64,000 bases of DNA from Actinoplanes sp040639655 (GTDB lineage Bacteria > Actinomycetota > Actinomycetes > Mycobacteriales > Micromonosporaceae), in the NCBI RefSeq assembly GCF_040639655.1, contig NZ_JBFAAI010000033.1, positions 35,428-99,427 of the forward strand, written 5' to 3'. How positions within the stretch are numbered: position 1 is the first letter of the stretch; the number at the start of each line of letters is the position of its first letter. Below are positions 8,421-16,735 of this stretch, piece by piece. A program made the translations under genes and the position numbers. The notes beneath the pieces were generated by a model. The model was not told the origin of the DNA. It searched no databases and saw only the letters and a list, made by a program, of their open reading frames with translations.

Positions 8421-8963
8421 GTGTGGATGCGCATTCTACTGTCGAATCCGATGATATCGATGCCGCAGCCCGTGCTGCTGATCCGAGCCTTCGCCGTGCG
8501 CGCCCTGGCCTGTGTCGTGCTGGCACTGATGGTCTCCGCCTGCTCTGCCGACCCCTTACCGCAACCGCCCGCACCGGCCGGCGCGGTGGGAATAGAGGTC
8601 CCCATGGACCCCATGACCACCGACGAGATAGAACGCTTCTATAACGCGTACGCAGACCTGGTTCCCTGGTTGCGGGAGCACTACCAGCCCTCGTGGGAGC
8701 TCAGTACGTGGTACCGCATGCCTGCGGCCACGACGTGGGAGTCGATCGAGGAGCACTACACAGCGGCGCTCGGCCCCGACTGGAAAGTCGACGACAGGTA
8801 TCGCTATCCCCGATATCCCGTGGACGGGGCGACTGACCTGTCAGGCCGTCACGCGCGGGTATGGAGCAACGGCGACCGGGCGGTGGCGATCATGATCAAC
8901 CCGGCCGATGCCGACAGCGGCCACATCCTTCACGTGCTGCTACCGGAAGAAGACCGCCGGTAG
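8421..8963 (+). CDS. Putative lipoprotein, unknown function
   Basis: Not a family I recognise. A hydrophobic signal segment ends in a clear lipobox (LMVSAC, cysteine 41 from the first start, residue 28 from the ATG at 8460), so it is probably a lipid-anchored surface protein. The mature part of about 140 residues is acidic and rich in Trp and Tyr (WLREHYQPSWELSTWYRM), with a compact alpha/beta look and no catalytic motif. Starts at 8421 (GTG), 8427, 8451 and 8460 are all possible; 8460 gives the most usual signal length. Base composition is a little lower in GC than its neighbours. Confidence 0.7.
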   Translation: MWMRILLSNPMISMPQPVLLIRAFAVRALACVVLALMVSACSADPLPQPPAPAGAVGIEVPMDPMTTDEIERFYNAYADLVPWLREHYQPSWELSTWYRMPAATTWESIEEHYTAALGPDWKVDDRYRYPRYPVDGATDLSGRHARVWSNGDRAVAIMINPADADSGHILHVLLPEEDRR

Positions 8964-9097
8964 ACTTTCCGCCGGCGCCGTGATCGCCGGCGAGTGGACA
9001 TCGTCGACATCTGAGCCGTCACTGGGCTCGGCGACGGCCACCCCGAACACCGCGCTTCGCGCCGCCGAATCCGCGAGCGTCGAACCGACCCCAACCC

Positions 9098-9250
9098 GTG
9101 ATCTCGAAGTACTGGATGTTTTCCGGGTTGTGGGAACTGATTCGCAGGAAGCTCTGCACCCGTTGGAGCGAGTTGGCTGCGGAGCAGGGCTGTTCGCGGA
9201 TGATGAGGACGATCCGTATGGCGATCACGTTGATCGGGCAGCCACGATGA
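9098..9250 (+). CDS. Possible small cationic protein, 50 residues
   Basis: GTG-started frame encoding a Trp- and Arg-rich peptide (begins VISKYWMFSGLWELIRRKL, ends AITLIGQPR). About 82% of third codon positions are G or C, although the stretch is lower in overall GC, which hints at real coding. There is no clear ribosome binding site and I recognise no family. It could equally be the remnant of a longer gene. Confidence 0.25.
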   Translation: MISKYWMFSGLWELIRRKLCTRWSELAAEQGCSRMMRTIRMAITLIGQPR

Positions 9251-9445
9251 GAGGACACAGCGATGACAAGGCAGGGACCTCTTCCTTGCTGTGCGCCCGT
9301 CCAGGTGTCCACGACGCGGTTGCAGTCGGTTGAGCCGGCGCCTCCACCGTCACGTGTCCGGTCCGGCGCCGAGGAGTTGGTCGGACTCGACGGCGGATGG
9401 TTCCGGATGGGCAGCGACGACGCCTGCGGAGGAGCGCCCGGGTCG

Positions 9446-9451
9446 TACTCT
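9446..9451 (+). promoter_or_regulatory. -10 box of a probable leaderless promoter
   Basis: TACTCT ends 6 nt before the GTG at 9458, which is one reason that start was preferred over 9263. Confidence 0.5.
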
Positions 9452-9457
9452 CCGGCT

Positions 9458-9838
9458 GTGCTGTCGAAGGAGCTCTTCGCGCGTTTGGTCGAAGCCCAGG
9501 GGGCGTCGGATCACCCAGGAGCGTCCCACGCCCGAGCGCTCGGACTGCTTACCGTCTTCAACTCCTTGTGGGAGTTCTACCTCTTGGCCCCGCCCGGAGA
9601 CGTTCTTGTCGATCGGGATGACGGCGCCCCCGTACCCGCTACCCCTGCCGAACGAGACCTGGCGTTCGTCCAGGCCGCCCGGCGCTTCCCTGAGTTGCGC
9701 CACCTGATGCCCGAACGCCCGCCCACCGCCCGCACCTGCCCCCATTGCGGCGGCTCCGGGATGATCACCTTGAACGACGGACGGAACATTTTCTGCGGCC
9801 CACCCTGTAACACCAGTGGATGGATAGCCGAACTGTAG
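9458..9838 (+). CDS. Hypothetical protein with C-terminal zinc-ribbon-like motif
   Basis: Unrecognised protein of 126 residues from the chosen GTG. The N-terminal 90 residues are helical (LSKELFARLVEAQ, ALGLLTVFNSLWEFYLL), and the C-terminal 40 carry CPHCGGSGM followed by CGPPC, a pattern able to bind one zinc ion. The same CxxCGGSG style occurs in J-domain-like zinc modules. Starting at 9263 would add 65 residues of low-complexity sequence, so the leaderless GTG is favoured. No neighbour suggests a role. Confidence 0.65.
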   Translation: MLSKELFARLVEAQGASDHPGASHARALGLLTVFNSLWEFYLLAPPGDVLVDRDDGAPVPATPAERDLAFVQAARRFPELRHLMPERPPTARTCPHCGGSGMITLNDGRNIFCGPPCNTSGWIAEL

Positions 9839-10010
9839 GACCGCCTCGCCGCGTCGCTCAAACGCCTTCACATGCCGCCGAGAAAGCGCGCTTGGCCCGG
9901 TTTCTACCGTACCCCCTCGGGGTAGGCCGGTACGCGCTGTAGCAGCCGTTGACGACCCAGCGGGCTGCTCCGCCATGGCGCCGGGTGGGGTCGGAGGTTG
10001 AACGGCAAGC

Positions 10011-10343
10011 TCAGGCCGAGGCGCAGGCGATGCAACGGCGGGCGAACGGGCGGGCGGCGAGCCGTTCGGCCGGGATCGGCCGGCCGCAGCCCTCGCAGAC
10101 GCCGTACGTCCCCGCGCCGACCCGGCGCAGCGCGTCGTCGACCTCGGCGATCCGGTCCCGGGCCGCGGCCAGCAGGGCGGTCAGCTGGGCACGTTCGAAG
10201 CCGATGGTGGCGCCCTCCGGGTCGTGCTCGTCGTCGGCGTTGGAGTCCCGGGATGCCGAGAACAGCGCCTCCAGGCTCGCCGCAAGCGTCGTCATCTCCG
10301 CCTCGGCGTCGGCGCGCAGCCGCAACAGGTCGTCCCGAACCAT
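10011..10343 (-). CDS. TraR/DksA-family zinc-finger protein
   Basis: Small DksA/TraR-like protein of 110 residues. A helical coiled-coil N-terminus (about 1-75) is followed by the C4 finger CEGCGRPIPAERL..RRCIAC with cysteines 83, 86, 104 and 107. DksA-like proteins enter the RNA polymerase secondary channel, but many short actinobacterial members lack proven polymerase effects; here the coiled-coil tip lacks the DxxDxA signature, so polymerase action is uncertain. The ATG follows TAGGGT by 6 nt, so it is probably leaderless. It is divergent from the EAL gene. Confidence 0.85.
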   Translation of the reverse strand: MVRDDLLRLRADAEAEMTTLAASLEALFSASRDSNADDEHDPEGATIGFERAQLTALLAAARDRIAEVDDALRRVGAGTYGVCEGCGRPIPAERLAARPFARRCIACASA

Positions 10344-10349
10344 CTGTGC

Positions 10350-10355
10350 ACCCTA
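10350..10355 (-). promoter_or_regulatory. -10 box of a probable leaderless promoter
   Basis: On the minus strand TAGGGT ends 6 nt before the ATG of the DksA-like gene. Confidence 0.5.
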
Positions 10356-10371
10356 ACCAGGTGGCGGAAGT

Positions 10372-11814
10372 GTGAGCGGCAGCACCACTCATGCCGGTGG
10401 GCTGCGCGCCGATGAGCAGAGGGTGAAGGACACCGCGACGGCCGATGCCGACAGCACCGCTGACCTGCTGCGAGCGCGCAGCGTGGTGAAGTCCGCGGTC
10501 ATCGTGCTCGCCGCGAGCATGGTCGTCGCGCTCATCTCGTACGCCTGGGATTGGCTCGAGGTTCTTCTCAAGGGCGAGAGCCCGGAGGCGGACGAGTGGT
10601 TCGGGCTGATCGGGGTCGCCTGGTTGCCGCTCGCCGTGGCCACCACTGTGCGGCTGCTGCGTTTCAACCGCAGCCTGGCCGTGCGCGCCGAGGAGGCCGT
10701 GGAGGCGTTCCGGGACACCGTGCACACCGCGCACGGCTGGGTGTGGAAGGTCGATGCCGAGCTGCGCGTCACCTGGAGCAGCGACGGCGTGACCGAGCTG
10801 CTCGGCTACGACACGCGCGAGATCACCGGCCGCGATGTCCGGGAGCTGCTGGGCGACGACCAGGAGCCCGGTGGGCACGCCTTCGACGAGGCCGCACGCC
10901 AGGACTGGACCAGCGGCACCACCCACCGCGACGGCACGGTACGTACCCTCAGCAGCACCGCCACCCCGGTGTACGGCACGGACGGCCACATCGTCGGCTA
11001 TCGCGGCTTCAGCGCCGACGTCACCCTGGAGGCGGCCGCCGCGCTGGCCGATCAGCGGGTGCGGGACGAGAACGCGCAGATCCGGGCCCGGGTCGAGCAC
11101 AGCATCCGGGAGGAGAACGCGCTGCAGATCGTTCTACAGCCGATCGTCGACCTGGACCGCAACGAGATCGCCGGAATGGAGGCGCTGGCACGGTTCACCG
11201 CCGAGCCGTACCGCACACCGGACGTCTGTTTCGGCGAGGCCTGGAAGGTGGGGCTCGGCGTCGACCTGGAGCTGCGTGCCGTGGAGGCGGCCTGCCGGCG
11301 GCTTCCCGATCTGCCCGGCCGGGCGTACCTGTCGGTCAACGTCTCGGCGCAGACGATTCTCGACGAGCGTTTCCACGAACTGCTTGCGGGTCTCGGGTCC
11401 GCTGCGGGCTCCCTGGTCATCGAGGTCACCGAGCACACCGCTGTCGACAATTACGACATCCTGGCCGAAACCATGCAGCGGGTCCGCGCCACCGGGGCGC
11501 GCCTGGCGGTCGACGACGCCGGCGCCGGGTACGCCTCGATGCAGCACATCCTGCGGCTGCGCCCGGACATCGTGAAACTGGACCGCAGCATCATCGCCGA
11601 CAGCGACCAGGACCCCGCCCGGCGGGCCCTGATCGGCGCGATGAGCAACTTCGGCGCGTCGCTCGGCATGACCGTGGTCGCCGAGGGCGTCGAGACCAGC
11701 GGTGAACTCGCCGTTCTCACCGAGGAGGGCCTGAACCACGCTCAGGGTTACCTGCTGAGCAGGCCGGCCGCCGACCCCCGCGTCGACTGGCCGGAACGGC
11801 ACCTGGCGGCGTGA
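10372..11814 (+). CDS. Membrane-linked PAS-EAL cyclic-di-GMP phosphodiesterase
   Basis: Predicted to hydrolyse cyclic di-GMP at the membrane. Two hydrophobic segments (about 40-60 and 77-95) precede a PAS domain (about 110-225, WVWKVDAELRVTWSSDGVTELLGY) and an EAL domain (about 245-475). The EAL catalytic set looks complete: E in GMEALAR, N in SVNVSAQ, E in IEVTEH, DD in AVDDAGAGY, K in VKLDRS and E in VVAEGVET. There is no GGDEF domain. It starts with GTG, divergent from the DksA-like gene 28 bp away. The PAS domain gives a likely ligand or redox input. Confidence 0.9.
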   Translation: MSGSTTHAGGLRADEQRVKDTATADADSTADLLRARSVVKSAVIVLAASMVVALISYAWDWLEVLLKGESPEADEWFGLIGVAWLPLAVATTVRLLRFNRSLAVRAEEAVEAFRDTVHTAHGWVWKVDAELRVTWSSDGVTELLGYDTREITGRDVRELLGDDQEPGGHAFDEAARQDWTSGTTHRDGTVRTLSSTATPVYGTDGHIVGYRGFSADVTLEAAAALADQRVRDENAQIRARVEHSIREENALQIVLQPIVDLDRNEIAGMEALARFTAEPYRTPDVCFGEAWKVGLGVDLELRAVEAACRRLPDLPGRAYLSVNVSAQTILDERFHELLAGLGSAAGSLVIEVTEHTAVDNYDILAETMQRVRATGARLAVDDAGAGYASMQHILRLRPDIVKLDRSIIADSDQDPARRALIGAMSNFGASLGMTVVAEGVETSGELAVLTEEGLNHAQGYLLSRPAADPRVDWPERHLAA

Positions 11815-11885
11815 CGGAGCGGGCAACACCGGTAAGACATCGACGGCCATGGACATACAAGCCTCATCGGTGAAGAGTTGGAGCC

Positions 11886-13235
11886 ATGTCTACGAGGCGT
11901 ACCTTCCTGGTGGCGGGCGCGGTGACAGCCGCCGGCGTCGCCGTCCCCGGCACGGCCGCCGCTGCTGCTCCCGACCGGGAGCTGCAGCGGATCCTCCGTG
12001 AGATCGACCCAGCGCGGATCGAGGCGATCGTCCGCAAACTGGTGTCCTTCGGCACCCGGCACACCCTGTCGGTGCAGGACGACCCGAACCGCGGCATCGG
12101 CGCGGCCCGCGACTGGATCTTCGCCGAGCTGCAGCGTCACGCCGCCGCCTCCGACGGCCGGATGACCGTCGAGCAGCAGTCGTTCATCCAGCCGGTCTCC
12201 CCGCGGATCCCGGCCCCGACCCGGATCACCAACGTGATCGCCACCCTGCGGGGCAGCGTCACCCCCGAACGCATCTACGTGGTGACCGGCCACTACGACT
12301 CCCGGGTCACCGATGTGATGGACGCGGTCAAGGACGCCCCGGGCGCCGACGACGACGCGTCCGGCGTTGCGGTGATCATGGAGCTGGCCCGGGTGCTGGC
12401 CACCCGCCGGCCGGAGTCGACGCTGGTGTTCGCCGCGGTCGCCGGCGAGGAGCAGGGCCTCTACGGCTCCGACCACATGGCCCAGCAGTACCGGGACGCG
12501 GGCGCCGACATCCAGGGCATGTTCAGCAACGACATCGTCGGCACCGGCAACGCCCACGACGGCACCCGCAACGACCCGCGGACGGTCCGGCTGTTCGTCG
12601 AGGGCGTACCGACTTCGGAGACCGCCGCGGAAGCGACCACCCGCAAGAGCACCGGCGGCGAGAACGACGGTCCCTCCCGGCAACTGGGCCGCTTCGTCAA
12701 ACAGGTCGAGCCGGACGGCATGAACGTGCGGGTCGTCTGGCGCCGCGACCGCTACCTGCGCGGCAGCGACCACATCTCGTTCCTGCTGCGCGGCTATCCC
12801 GCCGCCCGCTTCACCGAGCCGCGCGAGAACTTCAACCACGAACATCAGGACGTACGGGTGGAGAACGGCATCCAGTACGGCGACCTGCCGGAGTTCTGCG
12901 ACTTCGGGTACATCGCCCGCGTCGCACGGGTCAACGCCGCCGCACTGTGGTCGCTGGCGCAGGCACCCGGCACCCCGAAGGGCGTGGTCATCGACACCAC
13001 CCGGCTGACCAACGACACCACCCTGCGCTGGCAGATGGGCACCGAGCCGGACCTGGCCGGATACGAGGTGGTGTGGCGCGAGACGACCGCCCCCGACTGG
13101 CAGCACTCGCTGTCGGTCGGCAAGGTCGGCACGATCACCGTCGACCTGTCCAAGGACAACGTCTTCTTCGGCGTACGGGCGGTCGACTCCACCGGCCACC
13201 GCAGTCCGGTCGCCGCCCCGAAACCGTCGTCCTGA
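11886..13235 (+). CDS. Tat-exported M28-family zinc aminopeptidase
   Basis: Secreted metallopeptidase of 449 residues. The N-terminus has a twin-arginine signal (STRRTFLVAG) and an Ala-rich cleavage region near 27. The M28 di-zinc centre is complete: H136 in TGHYDS, the bridging aspartate near 155 in PGADDDASG, the catalytic/binding Glu pair 188-189 in AGEEQG, D216 in FSNDIVG, and a late histidine in GSDHISF. A fibronectin-like tail (about 355-445) follows. Likely an extracellular aminopeptidase acting after folding in the cytoplasm. No paired peptide transporter is nearby. Confidence 0.9.
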   Translation: MSTRRTFLVAGAVTAAGVAVPGTAAAAAPDRELQRILREIDPARIEAIVRKLVSFGTRHTLSVQDDPNRGIGAARDWIFAELQRHAAASDGRMTVEQQSFIQPVSPRIPAPTRITNVIATLRGSVTPERIYVVTGHYDSRVTDVMDAVKDAPGADDDASGVAVIMELARVLATRRPESTLVFAAVAGEEQGLYGSDHMAQQYRDAGADIQGMFSNDIVGTGNAHDGTRNDPRTVRLFVEGVPTSETAAEATTRKSTGGENDGPSRQLGRFVKQVEPDGMNVRVVWRRDRYLRGSDHISFLLRGYPAARFTEPRENFNHEHQDVRVENGIQYGDLPEFCDFGYIARVARVNAAALWSLAQAPGTPKGVVIDTTRLTNDTTLRWQMGTEPDLAGYEVVWRETTAPDWQHSLSVGKVGTITVDLSKDNVFFGVRAVDSTGHRSPVAAPKPSS

Positions 13236-13250
13236 CTCCCGGCCGGACGA

Positions 13251-14219
13251 TCACCGGCCGAGTGGGATCCGGCTCAGACGTTCGCGGGCCGCCTTGGCGG
13301 CCAGGAGCACGTTCACCGACAGATCGCCGAGCCATTTCGACTCGGCCGGCATGGACACCAGCACGAGGGCGCCGAACAGCAGGTAGTAGGGGAGTATCAG
13401 GACCCACAGCGGCCCGAGTATCTGGTCGTCGCGTAGCGGGCCGAGCACCACCCGGTTCAGCGCGCTGACGAGCGCCGCGGTGACGGCAAGGGCGAGCAGC
13501 GTCGTGAGACCCGGCCGGTGCGTCACCGCCCAGAGCGGCTGCGCCACCGGGTCGGCGAGGAGCAGGAAGACCGGCACACCCAGCAGGACGCGCACGATGC
13601 CCGGCACACCCCGGCGCCGGCGAACCTCCGGTACCGGCGGCGAGTGGCGCCCCAGGTGTTCTTCGAACGGTTTGGTCCCGGGGTAGGGACTCCCCGGATC
13701 CGGGCCGCGGAATCCCGGCGGGATGCGATGGAAGTAGCTCTCCGGCCGGCCGGAGCGGATCTCGGCCTGCCGCCAGTTCCCGGTGCCACCGCAGGCGTCA
13801 CAGGGCCGTTCGGCGAGCGTCTGCGGCTGCCGCACGTCACCCGGCACGTACAGCAACCAGCCGGTGCCGTCGCAGTCGTAGCACTCGCCGTTACCGAGCG
13901 GCACCATCTGCGGGCGGTGGAACGCCGGTATCGAGTCGATCCGCGGAACCACGTAATCACTGGTGGAGAGCCCGGTGTAGAGATTGGCGCCGGGTTGGCG
14001 CCGTTGCCACTCGAGATGGAGCGCGCGCCGTTCCTGCTCCGCCTCGGCGGCGGTCTCGAAGAAGACCTGGAGGTGGTTCTTGACGATGCCGTTCGGGTTC
14101 TGCACAGCGGGCGGAATCGGTTGACCCGGCCGGTACGGGAACCCGGCGAACCGTTCCCGGCGCCACGCGTTCACATGGTGGTGGTAGATCTTCGTGGCCG
14201 GCGACGCCCATACGTCCAT
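13251..14219 (-). CDS. Membrane protein with DnaJ-type CxxCxGxG zinc motifs
   Basis: Unrecognised protein of 322 residues. The middle (about 112-150) carries CYDCDGTGW and, about 35 residues on, CDACGGTGN, the two halves of a single DnaJ-like zinc centre, but there is no J domain. The C-terminal third has three or four hydrophobic segments (VRVLLGVPVFLLLA, LTTLLALAVTAALVSAL, LWVLILPYYLLFGALVLVSM), so the zinc module probably sits on the membrane. The start was placed at the ATG preceded by GGGAGG with 6-nt spacing; a TTG two codons upstream is also open. Confidence 0.75.
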   Translation of the reverse strand: MDVWASPATKIYHHHVNAWRRERFAGFPYRPGQPIPPAVQNPNGIVKNHLQVFFETAAEAEQERRALHLEWQRRQPGANLYTGLSTSDYVVPRIDSIPAFHRPQMVPLGNGECYDCDGTGWLLYVPGDVRQPQTLAERPCDACGGTGNWRQAEIRSGRPESYFHRIPPGFRGPDPGSPYPGTKPFEEHLGRHSPPVPEVRRRRGVPGIVRVLLGVPVFLLLADPVAQPLWAVTHRPGLTTLLALAVTAALVSALNRVVLGPLRDDQILGPLWVLILPYYLLFGALVLVSMPAESKWLGDLSVNVLLAAKAARERLSRIPLGR

Positions 14220-14350
14220 CGACAACCTCCCTTGTGAGGGACGCTAGGCGAGGATCCCGGAGGTCGTGGATCGAGCGTTCGGGCATCAGCCGTTGCCGAT
14301 CATGTACCCGGCGCCGCCGACCTGCTGACGGTTTCCGGCACCCTGCGAGA

Positions 14351-14719
14351 TCAGTTGACGCGGATGGACCGGATGGAGTTGCCCCAGAGCATGCGCTCGA
14401 TCGGTGACGTGGCGGTCGAGGGGTCCGTGGCCGCGCCCGGAGCCAGCAGCAACGGCACGTAGTGGTCGGCGGTGGGGTGGGCGATGTGCGCACCGGGCGC
14501 CTTGGTGCGGTAGTCGGTCAGCGCGTCGACGTCGCCGCGCCGCAGGGCGTCGGCGGCCCACTCGTCGAAGGCCTCGGTGTAGCCGGCCAGAGCCGGGTTA
14601 CGCATGACGGCGAAGCTGTGCGTCATGAAGCCCGACCCGATGACGAGGATGCCTTCCTCGCGCAGCCCGCGCAGCCGGCGCCCGAGATCGAACGGTTTAC
14701 CCGCTGAGCTGGTGTTCAT
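14351..14719 (-). pseudogene. C-terminal fragment of a DODA-type extradiol dioxygenase
   Basis: The 122 residues match only the last half of LigB/DODA-type ring-opening dioxygenases (normally about 260): LREEGILVIGSGFMTHSF and HIAHPTADHYVPLLLAPGAA are family signatures. The N-terminal half, which holds the first metal-binding histidines, is absent. The fragment keeps its own ATG with GGAGG 5 nt upstream and sits behind an intact palindromic operator, so it may still be expressed, but it should be inactive. The break joins MNTSSAGKPF directly to the middle of the fold. Confidence 0.75.
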
Positions 14720-14743
14720 GGCATCCTCCGGGCCTGCGCTGAT

Positions 14744-14759
14744 ACTTAAAGCTTTAAGT
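14744..14759. promoter_or_regulatory. Perfect 16-bp palindrome, MarR-like operator
   Basis: ACTTAAAGCTTTAAGT is a perfect palindrome 25 bp upstream of the dioxygenase fragment. AT-rich palindromes of this type are typical MarR-family sites. No marR gene adjoins it; the nearest is at 22.2 kb. Confidence 0.6.
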
Positions 14760-14876
14760 CAACGTACGCACAGAATGCTTGAACCTGCAAGTGTTCGAGA
14801 GTGTGCCCCGCCACCCGGGCATGTTCGGCGGCGTGAAAGCGTTCCCTCTCACGACGACGAAAAGAGGTGCAGCACG

Positions 14877-15380
14877 ATGAGCACGCAGAAGGCCATCCTG
14901 GCCGGCGGTTGTTTCTGGGGCATGCAGGACCTGATCCGCAAACGTCCCGGAGTGGTCTCCACCCGTGTCGGCTACACCGGCGGCCAGGTGGCGAACGCGA
15001 CGTACCGCAACCACGAGGGCCATGCCGAGGCCATCGAGATCGTCTTCGACCCGGCGGTCACGTCGTACCGGGACCTGCTGGAGTTCTTCTTCCAGATCCA
15101 CGACCCGAGCACGAAGAACCGGCAGGGCAACGACATCGGTACGAGCTACCGGTCGGCGATCTTCTACGAGACCGACGAGCAGAAGGCGATCGCCGAGGAC
15201 ACCATCGCCGACGTCGACGCGTCGGGGCTGTGGCCGGGCAAGGTGGTCACCGAGGTGACCGCGGCCGGACCGTTCTGGGAGGCCGAGCCGGAGCACCAGG
15301 ACTACCTGGAGCGCATCCCCGACGGCTACACCTGCCACTTCGCGCGCCCGAACTGGAAACTGCCGCGTCGCGCCCAGTGA
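14877..15380 (+). CDS. msrA: Peptide-methionine (S)-S-oxide reductase MsrA
   Basis: Reduces the S epimer of methionine sulfoxide in oxidised proteins or as the free amino acid. The 167 residues match the short MsrA form. The active site GGCFWG (catalytic cysteine 12) is present, with the family segments RVGYTGGQVANATYRNHEGHAEAIEI and FFFQIHDPST. No recycling cysteines are obvious at the C-terminus, so thioredoxin or mycoredoxin probably regenerates it directly. AGAGG lies about 9 nt before the ATG; an upstream in-frame extension is not supported. There is no msrB nearby. Confidence 0.93.
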   Translation: MSTQKAILAGGCFWGMQDLIRKRPGVVSTRVGYTGGQVANATYRNHEGHAEAIEIVFDPAVTSYRDLLEFFFQIHDPSTKNRQGNDIGTSYRSAIFYETDEQKAIAEDTIADVDASGLWPGKVVTEVTAAGPFWEAEPEHQDYLERIPDGYTCHFARPNWKLPRRAQ

Positions 15381-15479
15381 CCGTCCCTCGCTGACGCCCT
15401 GCCCGGTAGTGCCAGCACTACCGGGCATTGGGCAGCCTGCCGCAGTGCCCCGGCCCGGGGATTTCGCAACGATCAATGC

Positions 15480-16724
15480 ATGACGACCGACACCACCACC
15501 ACTTCCACGAAGGTACGGGCACTGCGCGGAACCGCACTCGTGCTGACCGCGACCGTCGCCCTGGCCGGCCCGGGAACCGCTGCCGCCGCAGCCGTGCGGC
15601 CGCCCGCCGACCCGGCGATGCGCGATGTCGCCCGTCACGTACTGAAGCTCGGTGTCCCCGGATATGCGGCCCGTATCGACGACGGCCGCCGGGTCGCGGT
15701 GACGGCCGCTGGGGTGGCCGACCGCCGGACGGGACGGCCGATGACCGGCCGGGACCAGTTCGAGATCGGCAGCAACACCAAGACGTTCACCGCGGTCCTG
15801 GCCCTGCAACTGGTCGACCGGGGACAGCTGGAACTGGACGCGCCGATCGAGCGGTATCTGCCCGGCGTGGTACCGGACGGGCGCCACATCACCGTCCGGA
15901 TGCTGCTCAACCACACCAGCGGCCTGTTCAACTACACCGCCGACCCGGACTTCCTCACCGAGGCCCGGCAGAACCCGCAGCACGTGCACACCGAACAGGA
16001 ACTGCTCGACGTGGCGTTCCGGCACGACCCCGACTTCGCGCCCGGCACGGACTGGTCCTACTCCAACACCAACTACACCGTGATCGGGGTGCTCCTGCGC
16101 GTACTGACCGGAAAGAGCCTTCCCGATCTGGTACGCGAGCGCATCGCCGCTCCGCTGGGGCTGCGGCACACCTACTTCGCCGACCCGCGCGCCACCGGCA
16201 CGGGGCGCGGCTACGCGCACGGGTACGCCATCACGTACGCCGGTCCGGAGCCCGGCTGGACCGACGTCTCGGCCTGGCCGCTCGGCGGGTTCGCGGGCGC
16301 GGCCGGTGCGATCATCTCCACCCCGGCCGACCTGTCGCGCTTCTTCTCCGCCCTGCTGCGCGGTGAACTGCTGTCAGCCGGGCAGCTCGCGCAGATGAAG
16401 ACCACCGTCGCGCTGCCGGCCGACTTCGGCAAGGGCGGTTACGGACTGGGCCTGATGCGTATCGACTCGCCGTGCGGCAGTGTGTGGGGCCACGGCGGCG
16501 ACACGCTGGGCCATCACAGCAGCGCGGTGACGACCGCCGACGGACGCCGCAGCGCCGTCACCGACGTCACCGCCAACCTCGGCGACGCCGCCCCCAACGA
16601 CGGCGTAGCCAGGTTCGTGCGGGTCGTGACGGCCGCCGACACGGTCGCCATCTGCCGGATGCTGGGGAAGCCCGCCCCGGCCGATGTCCTCGCCGCCCTG
16701 CACGGCGAACCCGCCGGCAGCTGA
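15480..16724 (+). CDS. Secreted serine beta-lactamase-like hydrolase (DD-peptidase/esterase type)
   Basis: Exported serine hydrolase of 414 residues with a signal peptide (about 1-38, ending TAAAAA). It has the class-C/DD-peptidase motifs: SNTK (S98, K101) after EIG, YSN in DWSYSNTNY near 196, and HGG in VWGHGGDTLG near 338. Family members include D-alanyl-D-alanine carboxypeptidases, esterases and beta-lactamases; the sequence does not decide between them. It stands alone, with a repeat-like GGTAGTGCC-CTACCGGGC stretch just upstream and no regulator beside it. Confidence 0.88.
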   Translation: MTTDTTTTSTKVRALRGTALVLTATVALAGPGTAAAAAVRPPADPAMRDVARHVLKLGVPGYAARIDDGRRVAVTAAGVADRRTGRPMTGRDQFEIGSNTKTFTAVLALQLVDRGQLELDAPIERYLPGVVPDGRHITVRMLLNHTSGLFNYTADPDFLTEARQNPQHVHTEQELLDVAFRHDPDFAPGTDWSYSNTNYTVIGVLLRVLTGKSLPDLVRERIAAPLGLRHTYFADPRATGTGRGYAHGYAITYAGPEPGWTDVSAWPLGGFAGAAGAIISTPADLSRFFSALLRGELLSAGQLAQMKTTVALPADFGKGGYGLGLMRIDSPCGSVWGHGGDTLGHHSSAVTTADGRRSAVTDVTANLGDAAPNDGVARFVRVVTAADTVAICRMLGKPAPADVLAALHGEPAGS

Positions 16725-16735
16725 GAGGGGCGCTC

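Larger units (their letters stand above)
8964..9457. other. Lower-GC stretch, one possible small gene
   Basis: Nearly 500 bases without a clear gene, visibly poorer in GC than the surroundings. It contains a 50-codon open frame at 9098-9250 with coding-like third positions (see next entry). I see no RNA gene or strong hairpin. Confidence 0.35.
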
